DNA from: Drosophila persimilis
Lineage: Eukaryota > Arthropoda > Insecta > Diptera > Drosophilidae
DNA length: 64,000 nucleotides
Direction of reading: 5' to 3'
Assembly (NCBI RefSeq): GCF_003286085.1
Contig: NW_020825298.1
Coordinates: 8,122,001-8,186,000, forward strand
The notes beneath the pieces were generated by a model. It was not told where the DNA came from and made no database searches. It worked only from the letters and a program-made list of their open reading frames with translations. Both the position numbers and the translations under genes were made by a program. Below, piece by piece: positions 46,735 through 58,700 of this stretch (the first letter of the stretch is position 1; each line of letters begins with the position of its first letter).

Positions 46735-49700
46735 ATGCTGTTCGATCGATATGTCATATCAGGTTGGTCTCACGGCTCCAGCAGCCAGCTGTATCTGGTG
46801 GCCGGGACTTAAAGGGAAAAAGGCCCACTTACCTTCGATTCAGTCTGTGATTTCTGGCCCAAGTCTGAGCAACAATTGCGATTCGAGTAGTGATTCAGGA
46901 AGACTATCTATTGTGTGAATCGTATGAGGAACAATCGCTGATGAGTAAACAGCCAAGTGCCGAGTGCTCAGTGCCCAGTGCTTAGTGCCTAATAGATGTC
47001 CAATAGATTGATTCATTCGTGGACTTTCTCTTTCCAAATAAAAGCCCCAATCAGATAAGATTGTGCAACATTTTGCCAAGAACATCTCAGCCCTTCTGAG
47101 AGCATTGCCTTCGAGCTAAAACCATTACAAACTTGCGCCTCGCACCCCTTAGAATCGTGGCCCTACCTGGCTTATCAAGTCGCAGTTGCAATTAACCATT
47201 TATGGCCGGGTTTTATCAGCCAAATGTGATTACCTAAACAAGCAAATTAGCCCAGGGACGACGGAACCCTACCGAACAAAAGGGAAAACACTTGTGCTTA
47301 AGTAAAAGTGAATAATTGAATGGCAAGGCAATCCCACCCAAAAGAGAACCAAACTAATCACCAAAGCAGAGCAAAGCCAGGCCGGAGGGGACTCCAGACT
47401 CCGATCCAGAGATGAGTAGGTCCCTGGAGTAGGTGCGAGGATGGAGGGCAGGGCGCGGCTCTCGAGGGCCACTTCAAAGGCCTTTCGCTGGACGGTGCGA
47501 TGCCTGTTCAAACAGATCGTGCCACAGGATCCTCAAGGATGTGCGAAATGTGCGGCACCGCACCTTACCTTACCGCTTGACCAGTGGCCCATTGTATTCC
47601 ACCGAACTGTTTGCCTGTTTCCCTGGCCTGTGGGTTATTTATATGGCCGATACTTATCTGCATTGCTGCCTGTTGACCAGTAATGTGGTCGGTTGTCGGT
47701 TGTTGGTTCTTGGTTGTCGGTTGTCGGTTGTCGGTTCTCTGTTCTGTTTGTTATCGCTTCGACGCGTTGTCATATTTTGTCTAACAGCTCAAATTACGAT
47801 TTAGTTTCAAGTGTTCGAACAAGGCGGATGGACAAGACAAGAACCTTAACAGCAAACACCACCCCAGATACCCCGATACCCCCCCGCTACCCCGCTAGCC
47901 AGATAGTAAGACAAATACCAATAATCGACGGGTAATTTGTGCGTGTCTTTATACATATATGGCTCCATAGATACCCTTGAATTAGCTGTCACTCTAGACC
48001 CCCCCTTCGATTGGCTCTCCCTTCAAGCAAGCCCTGACTTTACTGTCATCGGATGTGCTCTATCTAGTCCATCGATTAAGCTGTTCCATCCCCAAGGAAT
48101 ATATCTAGTCAATCGGCAAATGTCAGACACTGGCACATCGATTAATTGTTATTAATTTCATTAGCAGAAATACTTGTGTAATTTCATATCAAAAAAGAAA
48201 CTTCTGTTTGCAATATTTGGAATACTTTCGTGTGATATTTATCCAGATGCTATTTGCTCAAGTTGCTGTGTAATCGGAGATGTTTCAGGTGAATGTTGGG
48301 GCTGCCTAAGAACACTCTTCCGTAAGCGGGGGCCCAGGCCCCTTCCAGTGCTAGGGAGACACATGTCGCCTGGAGATAGTAGTGCTCCGCGATGGATGAT
48401 AGGCATTGACAGAGTGATAGGCCTTGTCTTGCCTACTGCGTGAGGCTGTCAATCATTATTTTGGGCATTGGACTGGGCACTGGGCACTGCACTGTGGGGC
48501 CAATTGCAAAATCACTGAAGAGATAGATAGAAAGGGGAGTGGAAAATTGAAACGATTGTCATCGCAACTTGAGGGTGCCTCCGTGTCCGTATCTATTCTA
48601 TTTTGGGCTGACATGACAGGCATTTGCTGATTAGGATTACTGCTGCTGCTGCTGTCGCTGTCCGGAAAGTCACCTCTAATCTGTATCTCTGTATCTCTGT
48701 CTCTCCCCGCACAGGCTCTAACGGCGACGACTACGATCCGAGTGTTGTGCGCCACCTCCACCACCATCATCACCATCACCTGGATCTCAGCACGCGGGCG
48801 CCGGCCTTCGGTCCCCTGCCGGATCACACGCAGCTTCCCGGCGAGGACTCCCCCTCGTTTGCCACCCGCCACCACCTGCCGCCACAGGCGCCCGGCTCCA
48901 CCTCGCCGCCCCTGGAGTCGCAGCCACATCTGCAGCACCAGCCACAAGATCAGCAGCATCTGCAGCACCACCAGCACCAGCTTCAACAGCAGCCACCGCC
49001 GCCCACGTTGCCGCTGGCCGGCTCCTCGGCCGCCTCCAGCATGGAGCACTTCTTCAACGACCAGGCCCAGGCGGAGCAGCTCCTCCAGGAGTGGGCCCGC
49101 CGGCGCGAACCTGTCTGTGATCTGGATATCCGTGATAGTGGCGTCTACGCCAAGACGCATCTGCAGCGTGGCACCCGCTACGGGCCCTTCCCCGTGAAGC
49201 TCTGCCATCAGCCCAACGATCCTCAGCTGGCATGGAAGGTGAGTGTATTTGTATGGGAAAATGTAGCCATTTTGTCCCCAAAATACAACTAAAATTCTCT
49301 GCAAATTCCACCCAAAAAAACTGAATTTCTTTCCACCACAAAACTGTCCTTGCCTGGCATCCCTCTCGACCAAAAACGGACCTTAAGCCTTTCACATGTG
49401 TCCGCATTTTGGCATTCTCAAATTTCCGTTGTTTCGGGGGAAATTTAATCCCATCAGAGCCCATTTTTATGTGCGAAAATTGCACAAAAATTGCAACCGA
49501 AATGAATATCATGCACTCTCGCATTTTTTTTTGGGTGCTTTTCTATAGAAAATCAAACGATTGGAAAAAGATTTGATTAGAGGCGAAGGGAAACGGCAAC
49601 GGGGCTGGTATCAATTGTCAGTCAAATGGGCCTAATCCCTGGCCAGAGCTAATTTAGCTTCCTTACTGCCGCGCCCGACGAGGCATGCAACCAGGACGAA

Positions 49701-52700
49701 AATCCACAAAGTGTACCCTAAATGAGGCTTAAGTTGAGGCCGGCTGATGATTCCAATTAGGCCCTCTCCCTGTCCCAGTCCCTGTCCCTGTCCTCTGTCC
49801 TGGTCCTCCCGATGAACCCTTCGATTGATTGTCAGTCAGTCAGTCAACTGACACTTTTGCGCCCCTGATCCCCTCCCTCTTCTCCTCACGGCCATCCTCT
49901 CTGCCTGACAGACAATCCAATCAAATTATCGCGCCTAGTCCTGTTGACAATTTGTAGCCGAAAAAGGGATCTCTCTCTGTCATTCAGGTATTTGCCACTC
50001 GAGCCACTGGAAATTGCAAAAATAAACCAAACCAAAGCAAACCAAAGCAAAGGAACTGAAACGGAATTGTACTGATCTCTCTGGCGGTCCCTTCGTTCGC
50101 AGCAGCCTTTTATTTCTGGATGATCCTCAAATCAAGCGCACTTTTCCCGTTCACATTTCCGTTTTGACAGATACATTGGCCGTGTATCTGCTACCGTTTC
50201 CATGCCTGATCCTCAATCCCAGATCCTCTATCCTCACAGATCTCTGGCAATTCGAAGCCAGTTCTCTGTCCTCTCTGTCCTCTCTCTCTCTGCGATCTGT
50301 GCGGTGTGTGAACCCAACACTTTGAGATTATCTCTGGCGCGTAAATATTTTTCTTGCCCATTGACTGTGTCATGTTTTGCTGCCTCCTCTCCTCTCCTCT
50401 CCTCACCTCGCAGGCTGTGGCCTCCTTTTTAATAAAGTTATGAATAGCCCCTAGCCAGGGAGGACATGTGTGATGCCTGCGCCGGGGATTATAGCCACTG
50501 TGGGTCTGTGTTTGTCTAAGCCCCAGACAGAGCAATTGTCAGCAATCATTGGCACAGTCCTGTCATGGATCCTGTGCATATCCTGATGATCGTATCTTTT
50601 TTAGTGACTGTCTCGCGTTGCAGTTTCCGTTGGAACGGACATGTGAGTTTGCCTAAAGATTGTCTTGAGACGATCTCACATATCTGATTTGTATCTTTCC
50701 TTCGCGGCTGCGGGGCTGAGGCAGCTGTTGTGGAACTTTTAAAGGGTACTTGTCAATGGGAACTTGATAGAGCAGTAGATTGGCAGAGGAAGAAGTAGGT
50801 TTATGAGGTGTTAAACCATAAATGGATGAACCTGAGGGACTTCTTTACTCCTTCCCAGAATGTGGAAACATAGGAGGAAAGCCAAAGAGCCAAAACATTT
50901 AGAGGAAGTTCGAAGTAAAGGGATGCCCATAGAGAACCTTCTAGGGAAGAACCTCTTTCAACTTCGAATAGATCTTCTTCGAAATACTCATCAAAACCAT
51001 CTCCTTTAAGCTGATTCGAGTTTTGAAAGCACCTTTTCTCCACCTAGTTTTAATCTCTAGCTCTTCTACGAGTACAACCTTTTTACGCTCCTATTTCTAT
51101 ATCTCCTTTCGCACCTAGTTTTTCATCCTTGAAGCCTCTGCTGCCTCCTCCCATGGCACGCCCAACAAATCCTCTAGCCCAACCCTTCCAATTATTTATA
51201 TTTTTCTTTTTGCAACTATAACTTGTGTCCTTCTGCAACATCAAACGCAGACGGTGGCAACCTACTTGTTTGAGGAACCTCTTGAGGTCTGCCTCTGCCA
51301 CTGCCCCGCCCGCACCGCATCCCCTTTGGCAGGACCGCATCTCGTTCAAATATAAAGTTTATTTCTATATTAATTTGTTGTTGCTGGTACATATATACGT
51401 GTATATATATTTTCCCTGCATATGCCACGGCGCAAGAGGCCTCTTGAAACGTTGTTAACTTAATTTTTGGAGCGTGCACCACATACATGTGGCAGCAGGC
51501 TCTCTTGATGTACGCCATGCTCTCTCCTCTTCTCTCCTCTCCTCTGCTCTCCTCTCTCCTGTATAATACACACACTCCAGACTCTCCCACTCATCGAGGC
51601 ACACACACACACACACACACACACAGAGATGCACACACACACACATATACCACTTAATAATAAACTGTAAAATGCCGTTTTTCCAAATGACTTGATAGAC
51701 AAGAGGCTGACGGCGACGGCGACGGCTGTGGCTGCGACTGCGGCTGTCGACGGTGGCCGCTGCAGCGACGGCTTCAACGTTGCGCATACGCAAAGTCATT
51801 CAGTCAATAACAATTGTGGTTTTTGGTTTGATTTACATACTCTTTTTTTGGGGAAGGGTATTACGACCTAAGATGGGGTTTAAGACTTCAATCAAAAGAA
51901 GCAAAAATAACATTGATTCTTGATTAGACTGTTCTGGACAATCAATGTGGCCATCAATGTATTTCAAAGCCTTTTTTGTTTAGACTTTTCATAGTTCCTA
52001 CTACTTGATTCCTTCCTTCTACTTACATATGTATACCTATCGCAATTGCTTAGATTGTATCACAATTAATCCTTTTCTCAACGTTAATTGCAATAAAATT
52101 CTTGAAAAGTAGTAGAAAATATTTCTAGTCCAACTAATTCTCATATATCTGTGAAATCCTTCTAATTTTCGTTGATACCATTATTAGACCTTATATCTAT
52201 TCCCCTTTTGCAAAAATATCCCCTTAACGAATTCAGTCTTACTAAATGGAGTTTGGGCTTATATTTCTTTGTAGGAAAACTGATTTGTTTCCTTAGAATA
52301 TAAACAAAAATTTAAAAGTTGAAGCATTATATGTTTTCCTCCCTCAAGCAAAGGCTAGATCTACTATATCTTTCGGCCCTGCAAGAGTATCTTCACCATC
52401 GACTTTGAAAGCCAGCCTTTTCTGCTTGTTCGATTTTGATTTTGATTTTCTGTGTGTGTGTGAGTGTGTGTGTTATTTCCCCCCCCTCGAACTTTCGGCG
52501 TCACAGCGTCTAAGGCAGTTTTCCCATTGGCAGCCGAGACGCCGCCGCCGCTGCCGTCGAGTCGCAGTTAACGATTTGTTTAAATTATGCGTATTTTAGC
52601 TGCCTTTTTTTTGCCTTGTTTTTCGCTGGCTGCAGTTGGCGCCGCTGCTTTTATTTTGTACACAAAAACCGTCGGCGGTTTTTTTGTTTTTGTTTTTGTT

Positions 52701-55700
52701 ATGCGGCTGCAGTTCCCCCGACCCCCCTCGCCCCGTCGCCCACCATGCTGTGCAGTAATTGACCTTGATGTTGTGGGCAGACTTGAGGGCGGCAGAGTCG
52801 TTGAAGGCGTCTTGCTGCGTTGGCTTTAAGTGTGGATAATGCGGATAATGGGTCGTAAAAGATGGTTAAACGGCGAGTGGTCCACAATGGGGGCTGAAAT
52901 GCAGTAGAAGTTATTGAATGAAGGATACTAGAATAGTTTTCAGGAGTTTTTAGTCACTAATGTGTCCCCAGTCTCGTCTGGAAGTAGTTTTACATATATA
53001 TTTTTATGCGCTACAGTTCCCAGGACACAAGCTTTCCCACTGAAAAAGGCAATAATTTTTAAAAACTATTAAAAAAAGATGTCCATATAATAATCGAAAT
53101 TTACATTCTACATGTAACACAAGTAACTTCTACTTTTTACGCTGTATAACAACTGAATTGGTTTGTGTGTTGGCTTAGCCAAGACAAACTATGATAAATA
53201 GCACAGTTTGCCTAGCTACCGCCACAGATGGCGGCAGCTGTACTCCTTACAAATTTTTGTTTAAATTTTGATAAAATCCATAAAAAATCATTAAAAAAGT
53301 ACAAATTAATATTAAATGAAAAATCTTTTGTTGATGCAGGCCCATGCTGGACCCAACTTTAATGGCTGGCTCGAGCCCACATCGGACGTGTCGACGTGGC
53401 TGAAGAAAATCCGATCCGTGAAGGACATCGAGTGCATCGAAGAGGCTAATTTACACAATTACATAATGGGCGGCTGTGTAAGTACCACCACAACTGCATG
53501 GACGCGTGCCTGCAGGCACTCTCACTAATTTTTGGGACAATTTTTTACAATTATCAAATGCATTTTTTGTGTCGTTTTTCATCTCCCCCTTTCACACGCA
53601 GTTGTGGTACGAAACGAATCGGTACATCAATGCAGGCAGTGAAATGGTCGTCGATGGCCGGCCCAAGACTCCGTACCAGATCAATGACAACTTTATGGCC
53701 GGCGGCGGGGTCCTGGCGGCAGCAGCAGCCGCCGCAGCAGCCGCAGCCGCGGCAGCAGTCGCCTCGGGAGCCACCAGCGGCGGGGGGAGTTCATTACCCA
53801 GCGACGATCGAAGCGATCGAGATAATGGTGAGTGCTAATATATCACAATACCCCATAGCCCCGATGTGATGCTGGTGTGTCCAATAAGCAGATAGATACA
53901 GCCAGCTGTGTGTGGTGGCGGTGCGAAGGGCAATTAACAGAGCTGTCGGTCTGTGGCACGAGCGGCACGGTAGACGCAGATCCTGCAATCAGATCCCCAG
54001 CAGCACCCGACGACAGCTTATGAGGGTGCACACGCACACGCACACGCACGTACAGCTTCCCTATATTTCCACCCCTATTGCAGCACCCTTTGTGCTCCCT
54101 CCTGCTGCCGTTCCTGTGTGTTGCGCATGCGCCCGTGCAATATAAGGCAACCGCACATGTTTTCATTTGTTATTAAAATGTTTGATAATTTCATTAGAGA
54201 TCCATCATCAAACAAAGGCTCGGATGATGTTAGCGATACGCATTGCGCGTCGAAATGGCACACGCTCAATTTAAGCCTAATCCCGTGCAGGGCTCGACAC
54301 TGCCACTGCCACTGTCACTGCCACTGCCACTGCCACATGCATCCCCTTTGGGTTTTCGAGGCGTGTTTGATTATAAACATGTGGGATTTATGGCTCGGCC
54401 TTTGTTCACACTCTTTTCCCGTTTATCGGACATTTAAATCTCATATTTTGCATTCGAAAAAGTGTTTTCACTCGCAGGAGTCAGCTTAAAATTTGAATAT
54501 TTAATGAATTTAATGGACACTTCCATATGCTCCTTGTCGCTGGGCTTATCTGCAGATCATAGTTGCTTTTGCCATATCTGAATACTTTTCAATTCAATTA
54601 AACCCAAGCCCGGCCCAGCCCAGGGACTAAGTCACAGTCCTGTCAAAACCACTCGCCTGAACCCGAACCCCAGCCCGAAACCGAACCCTAAACAGAGCTT
54701 GCACTCCCTGCGTTTTCCCGACGGACACGGCCACGGCCACGGCCACGGACACCTGTGAAGGACTCCCCGCTTGACTCTACATTTTTAACGTATTTTCTGA
54801 CAAGTTTTCTCCCAGCTCATGGTCCGCTGAGCAGGAGCAGGGAAATTCAGGCCAGAAGACGAGGTCCTTGAGCCCACCAGATGGGTGTAGGGGCGGCGAG
54901 CGATCGCTGTGCCGCACGGGGGTGGCACCGCCATGCGACAAGGGAGGTGGCAAGGAGTGATCGGAGGAGTTGTGGTGTGGTTGCAACGCTCGCAAAAGAT
55001 CGCGTTGGGTTTTGGGAGGGTTTCTTTTCCGTCGACTTTAGACCGTTACATTTGTTTTTTTGGAATACATAATGAAGGTTCTGTTCCGTCGACTATGGGA
55101 ATTTCCAGGCGGGAAAATGCAAATGTTTTGGGAGGAGTGGGACAGGCATTTCGATAGGGAAACAATTCTACAGCAAAGCATGGGAACGGTATGGAAATAT
55201 ATTTGCAAGAGATCTAGAAAGAACTTTTTGGGGGGTTTATTTGGAACTATATGAAATATATTTATATTTTCATTCTGAACTAAACAAATCAGGATTGTAT
55301 ATTAGGGAAAAGATATAGAGAATTAATTTTAAAATACAAAAAAATATATAGAGGACCTAAATTTAAGGAAGAAACTTATCATCAAACCGAATTTAAGGTC
55401 TAAATGATTCAAAAGAAAGCTTAATTTAAATTATAAATTCTCTAGAGATTCCTGGTGTATTTCCCGCCACATCTGATAGAAAAGTCAGCGATCTATGGAG
55501 CTCTCTAAAGATCTTATTAAGGCAGAAATAGTTCCGACATTCCCTGCCCACAAGACCTTTAAAAACTGTCAAGGATTTCCGTAAATGATAAACCTCATAA
55601 ATCAAATCAATATAGAGACCTCAATTCAATGAAAACCTTTAAAACAGTTCCCCTTTTCATTTCCTTGACTCTCAAGCCGTTCGCCCGAAAAACAGAGCCA

Positions 55701-58700
55701 CCAACCAACCCACAAACATGTCAACTCTGACCAAACCTTGACTTCCCCCTGAACGAAAACCATTCCCCAAAGAGTCTTTTGAGATGGCTTTCGGCTTAAG
55801 ACGCGGCAAGTCTTCAATCGACCAATCAGACAATGGAACCAACTACAAACTATGGACACCAGGCGTCACATTTAGATACTACGTTCGTGTGTGATTCGAA
55901 TAGAACACACGCCAAAGAGCAGAAAACCAAGCCCATAAGCGAAATCTTAACTAACTCCGAGAGGCACAAGCGGAGGGGATTGATACGGATTGACACATTG
56001 TCGCCAGCCAAATCTGATGGATGATTAATGAGCCGACAACAACAGAGAACAGAGAACCAAAAACAGAGTTCGAATCGAAAATTGAAAAAAAAAAAAATAA
56101 ATAAAAACCCGGCTTGTCTCGTGTCGCGTCTTCGGCTAAATGATCATCGTGTGTCAATTTGGGCATCATTAGGAGTGCTACCCAGGCACGGACGGGGGAC
56201 CTAACCCTTTTTTTTATGGGCTGTTGGTTTTTGTTGCTGCCAAATCGATTAGCAGGCGGATCTAACTCTGGATTTTGCAGCACCAACAACGGCAGCGAGC
56301 CAGTTGTAAGGTGTAAATAATTCAATCAATCATTTGTCAACAGTTTTGGCTTCCGTTTAACTAGGAACGCCCCTCCTCCGAGCTCCCTGCTCCCTGCTCC
56401 GAGCTCCGAGCCCCTGTTCAGACTTCATTTCAGGGTCAGCCGGTGGCACTTGGAAGCCAGGCAGCAGCCACTGCCAGCTTCTGTGATATGTAATTGGCAT
56501 GTCAAAGAGTTTTACTCCCTGCCCCAAACACCTATACGATACTTCATCTGTTTCCTCTTTATTCCGCATCCTGATTCGCCCAGACTTAAAATCTGAACGG
56601 GGCCGACAATAGATCCATTGAATTGTCAGCCGTGTTGGGCGAGTAAATCAATCTGTCCGCTTGGAGAGCGACAGCAGCTGTTTGAGGCGAGTGATAGATA
56701 GATGGAGGACTTGGACTTGGACTGGGATTGGGACTGCGACTGGGAGGGAGATCGGGATCTGGTGAAAGGCGTGAAAGGATTGTTGGAGGCCCCTGTGCCA
56801 CGAGGGGCGGGGCAGTTGTTAAATGATAAGGCATTGATGATGAAAGGGTGGAGGGTACATGTGATCAATTGAATGGAGTTGGATTGGATTTTAATGGGGA
56901 AGGTATTCAAGAACCAAAACCTCTTTCCAGAAGAAAAGTCTCGAAATTTGTAGCTTCGAAAAGTTCTTTCTTTCCATTCAAATATCCCAAAGATCGCCGA
57001 TCTTTAGAGCACAACCTTCTGGGTTCCCAAGAACGAACGAACCCTTCGAAGAACACCATCTGTCGCCGTCCTGCCTACTCCTCCCCCCTGAAGGCTGTGC
57101 TCCTACCTATGCGCCCACCCCCTAGGGCTATGCTCCCTACTATCCCACGCTGCCCACCCCCCTGCCATAAGGTGGCTCTAAGTTCAAGTGCAGGCCACAA
57201 GGAGAGACGCGACTACGACTACGTGGGAATCTTCTAACGACTCCAGAGTGTGTGTGTGTGCCCTCTTTGACCATATTGCACACGCTGAAAATTAACTTTT
57301 GACCCAAACAGCAATTACTTCAAAGCCAGAGCATATATATTCATAATGTTGGCCAAGGGTGGGCCACCCCCGGTGACGTGGGGGGGTGGGAGGAGTGTGG
57401 GCTGCCTTGAGAGGCAACACCTGTGCACCGTGCAACGTGCAACGTGCACCGAGCGAAAGTTTTCCGTGTGTGTGTGTCGGGGTAAGGTGCTATATGACTT
57501 TTGAAACGAAATCAGTCCAACGGAACCGATCTGAACGGAAAGAGAGCTAAGGGGGTGACCGGTGACCCTTTGGATGTGTTTGCATGCATAATCTTTGGTC
57601 ATCGCCATCATCCCTTAGCCCTGCGCTGCTCCTGCTGCTGCTGCTGCTGCTGTGTCACCTGGTGGTAGTGCCCAGTCCACCCCATGAACTCCTCTCCTTA
57701 ACTCAACCTTTAATAGTCATTTCCCCTTGGAATTGTCATCGTGTGTCGGCCTGCCGTCAGGAGTTGGCCAAGTTAGTAGCCCTACAGGAGGGTGCTTTAG
57801 CTCTTGCTCTTGGCCTGCCCTTAGACCTTACCTTACCTTACCGCGCACTTACCTCGGGACACTCGGGACATTCGGGACAATTATCTATTCAACGTCAAGC
57901 AATGCGAGTGCTATATATGAGTGCACACACGATTTGGTCGCTGTCGCTATCGCTGTCGCTGGCGCTGTCTCTGCTACCAATTTTGTGTTAAGTGTTTGCG
58001 TGTTTGCCCAGGTGTGTGTGTGCCTGTGTGTGTGTGTGTGTGGCTGGGAGGGTGGGAGGGTTGGTCGGTCGGGTCGGTCGGGTCGGTCATATGTCAGTGC
58101 GTCCAGCAGGTCCTTCCGCAGATTGTTAGCGGGCAAACAAAACATTAGCTCGTCGGCATTATGCTCCTGCAGCGACACACTTGTTCCTCAAACGCGAAAC
58201 CGAACGGTTGTGTCAAGTGCTCCTCCCGACTCCTCCTCAAACCGCCCATAAAAAAAGTGTAGGATCCTAGCAAAAACTAACGAAGATCGTGTGAGTGTTC
58301 AAGTGATGTGATAGGGAAATTCCGAGATTTATTTACTGGATGTTCTAGACCTAATTCTTTTGTGTTCTTCTTCTAGGCTCCCTCTACAGCGGCGACGAAT
58401 TCTCCAAAGATAAGAAAAACTCATCGCTAATCAGTCAAGGCGATATTGATTTCACAGACGACGAGAACGGTTTCGACATACGCTGTGAGGTCTGTGATAA
58501 AGTCTATCCGGATTTAGAACGGTGAGTACACGCCCCCCCACCCCCCCACACCCCGCGATCACCCACTCCCAACTGATTCGCGGGAGAATGTCTGCATCTC
58601 TGCCAAATTGCTTTGGCATTTAAACAGCCAAACAGCATCGCGGCAATAATCTAAATCAAATTTTTGAGACCCCAGACCGCCCCCCAGACCCCCGCCAAAA

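Larger units (their letters stand above)
53828..58376 (+). other. ham intron 4
   Basis: About 4.5 kb, donor GTGAGT and acceptor TTCTTCTAG. Contains a CACTGC hexamer run (54296-54336), AT-rich sequence at 55250-55620, a GT repeat near 58016-58042 and a GGTCGGTCG run near 58062-58090. The last 300 bases look like a leader exon (see 58094-58290). Confidence 0.55.

Noticed and set aside
48456..49373. 305-codon frame on the minus strand over ham exon 2
   Set aside because: It is the antisense shadow of a GC-rich coding exon; the plus-strand frame has the PR domain and matching splice sites.
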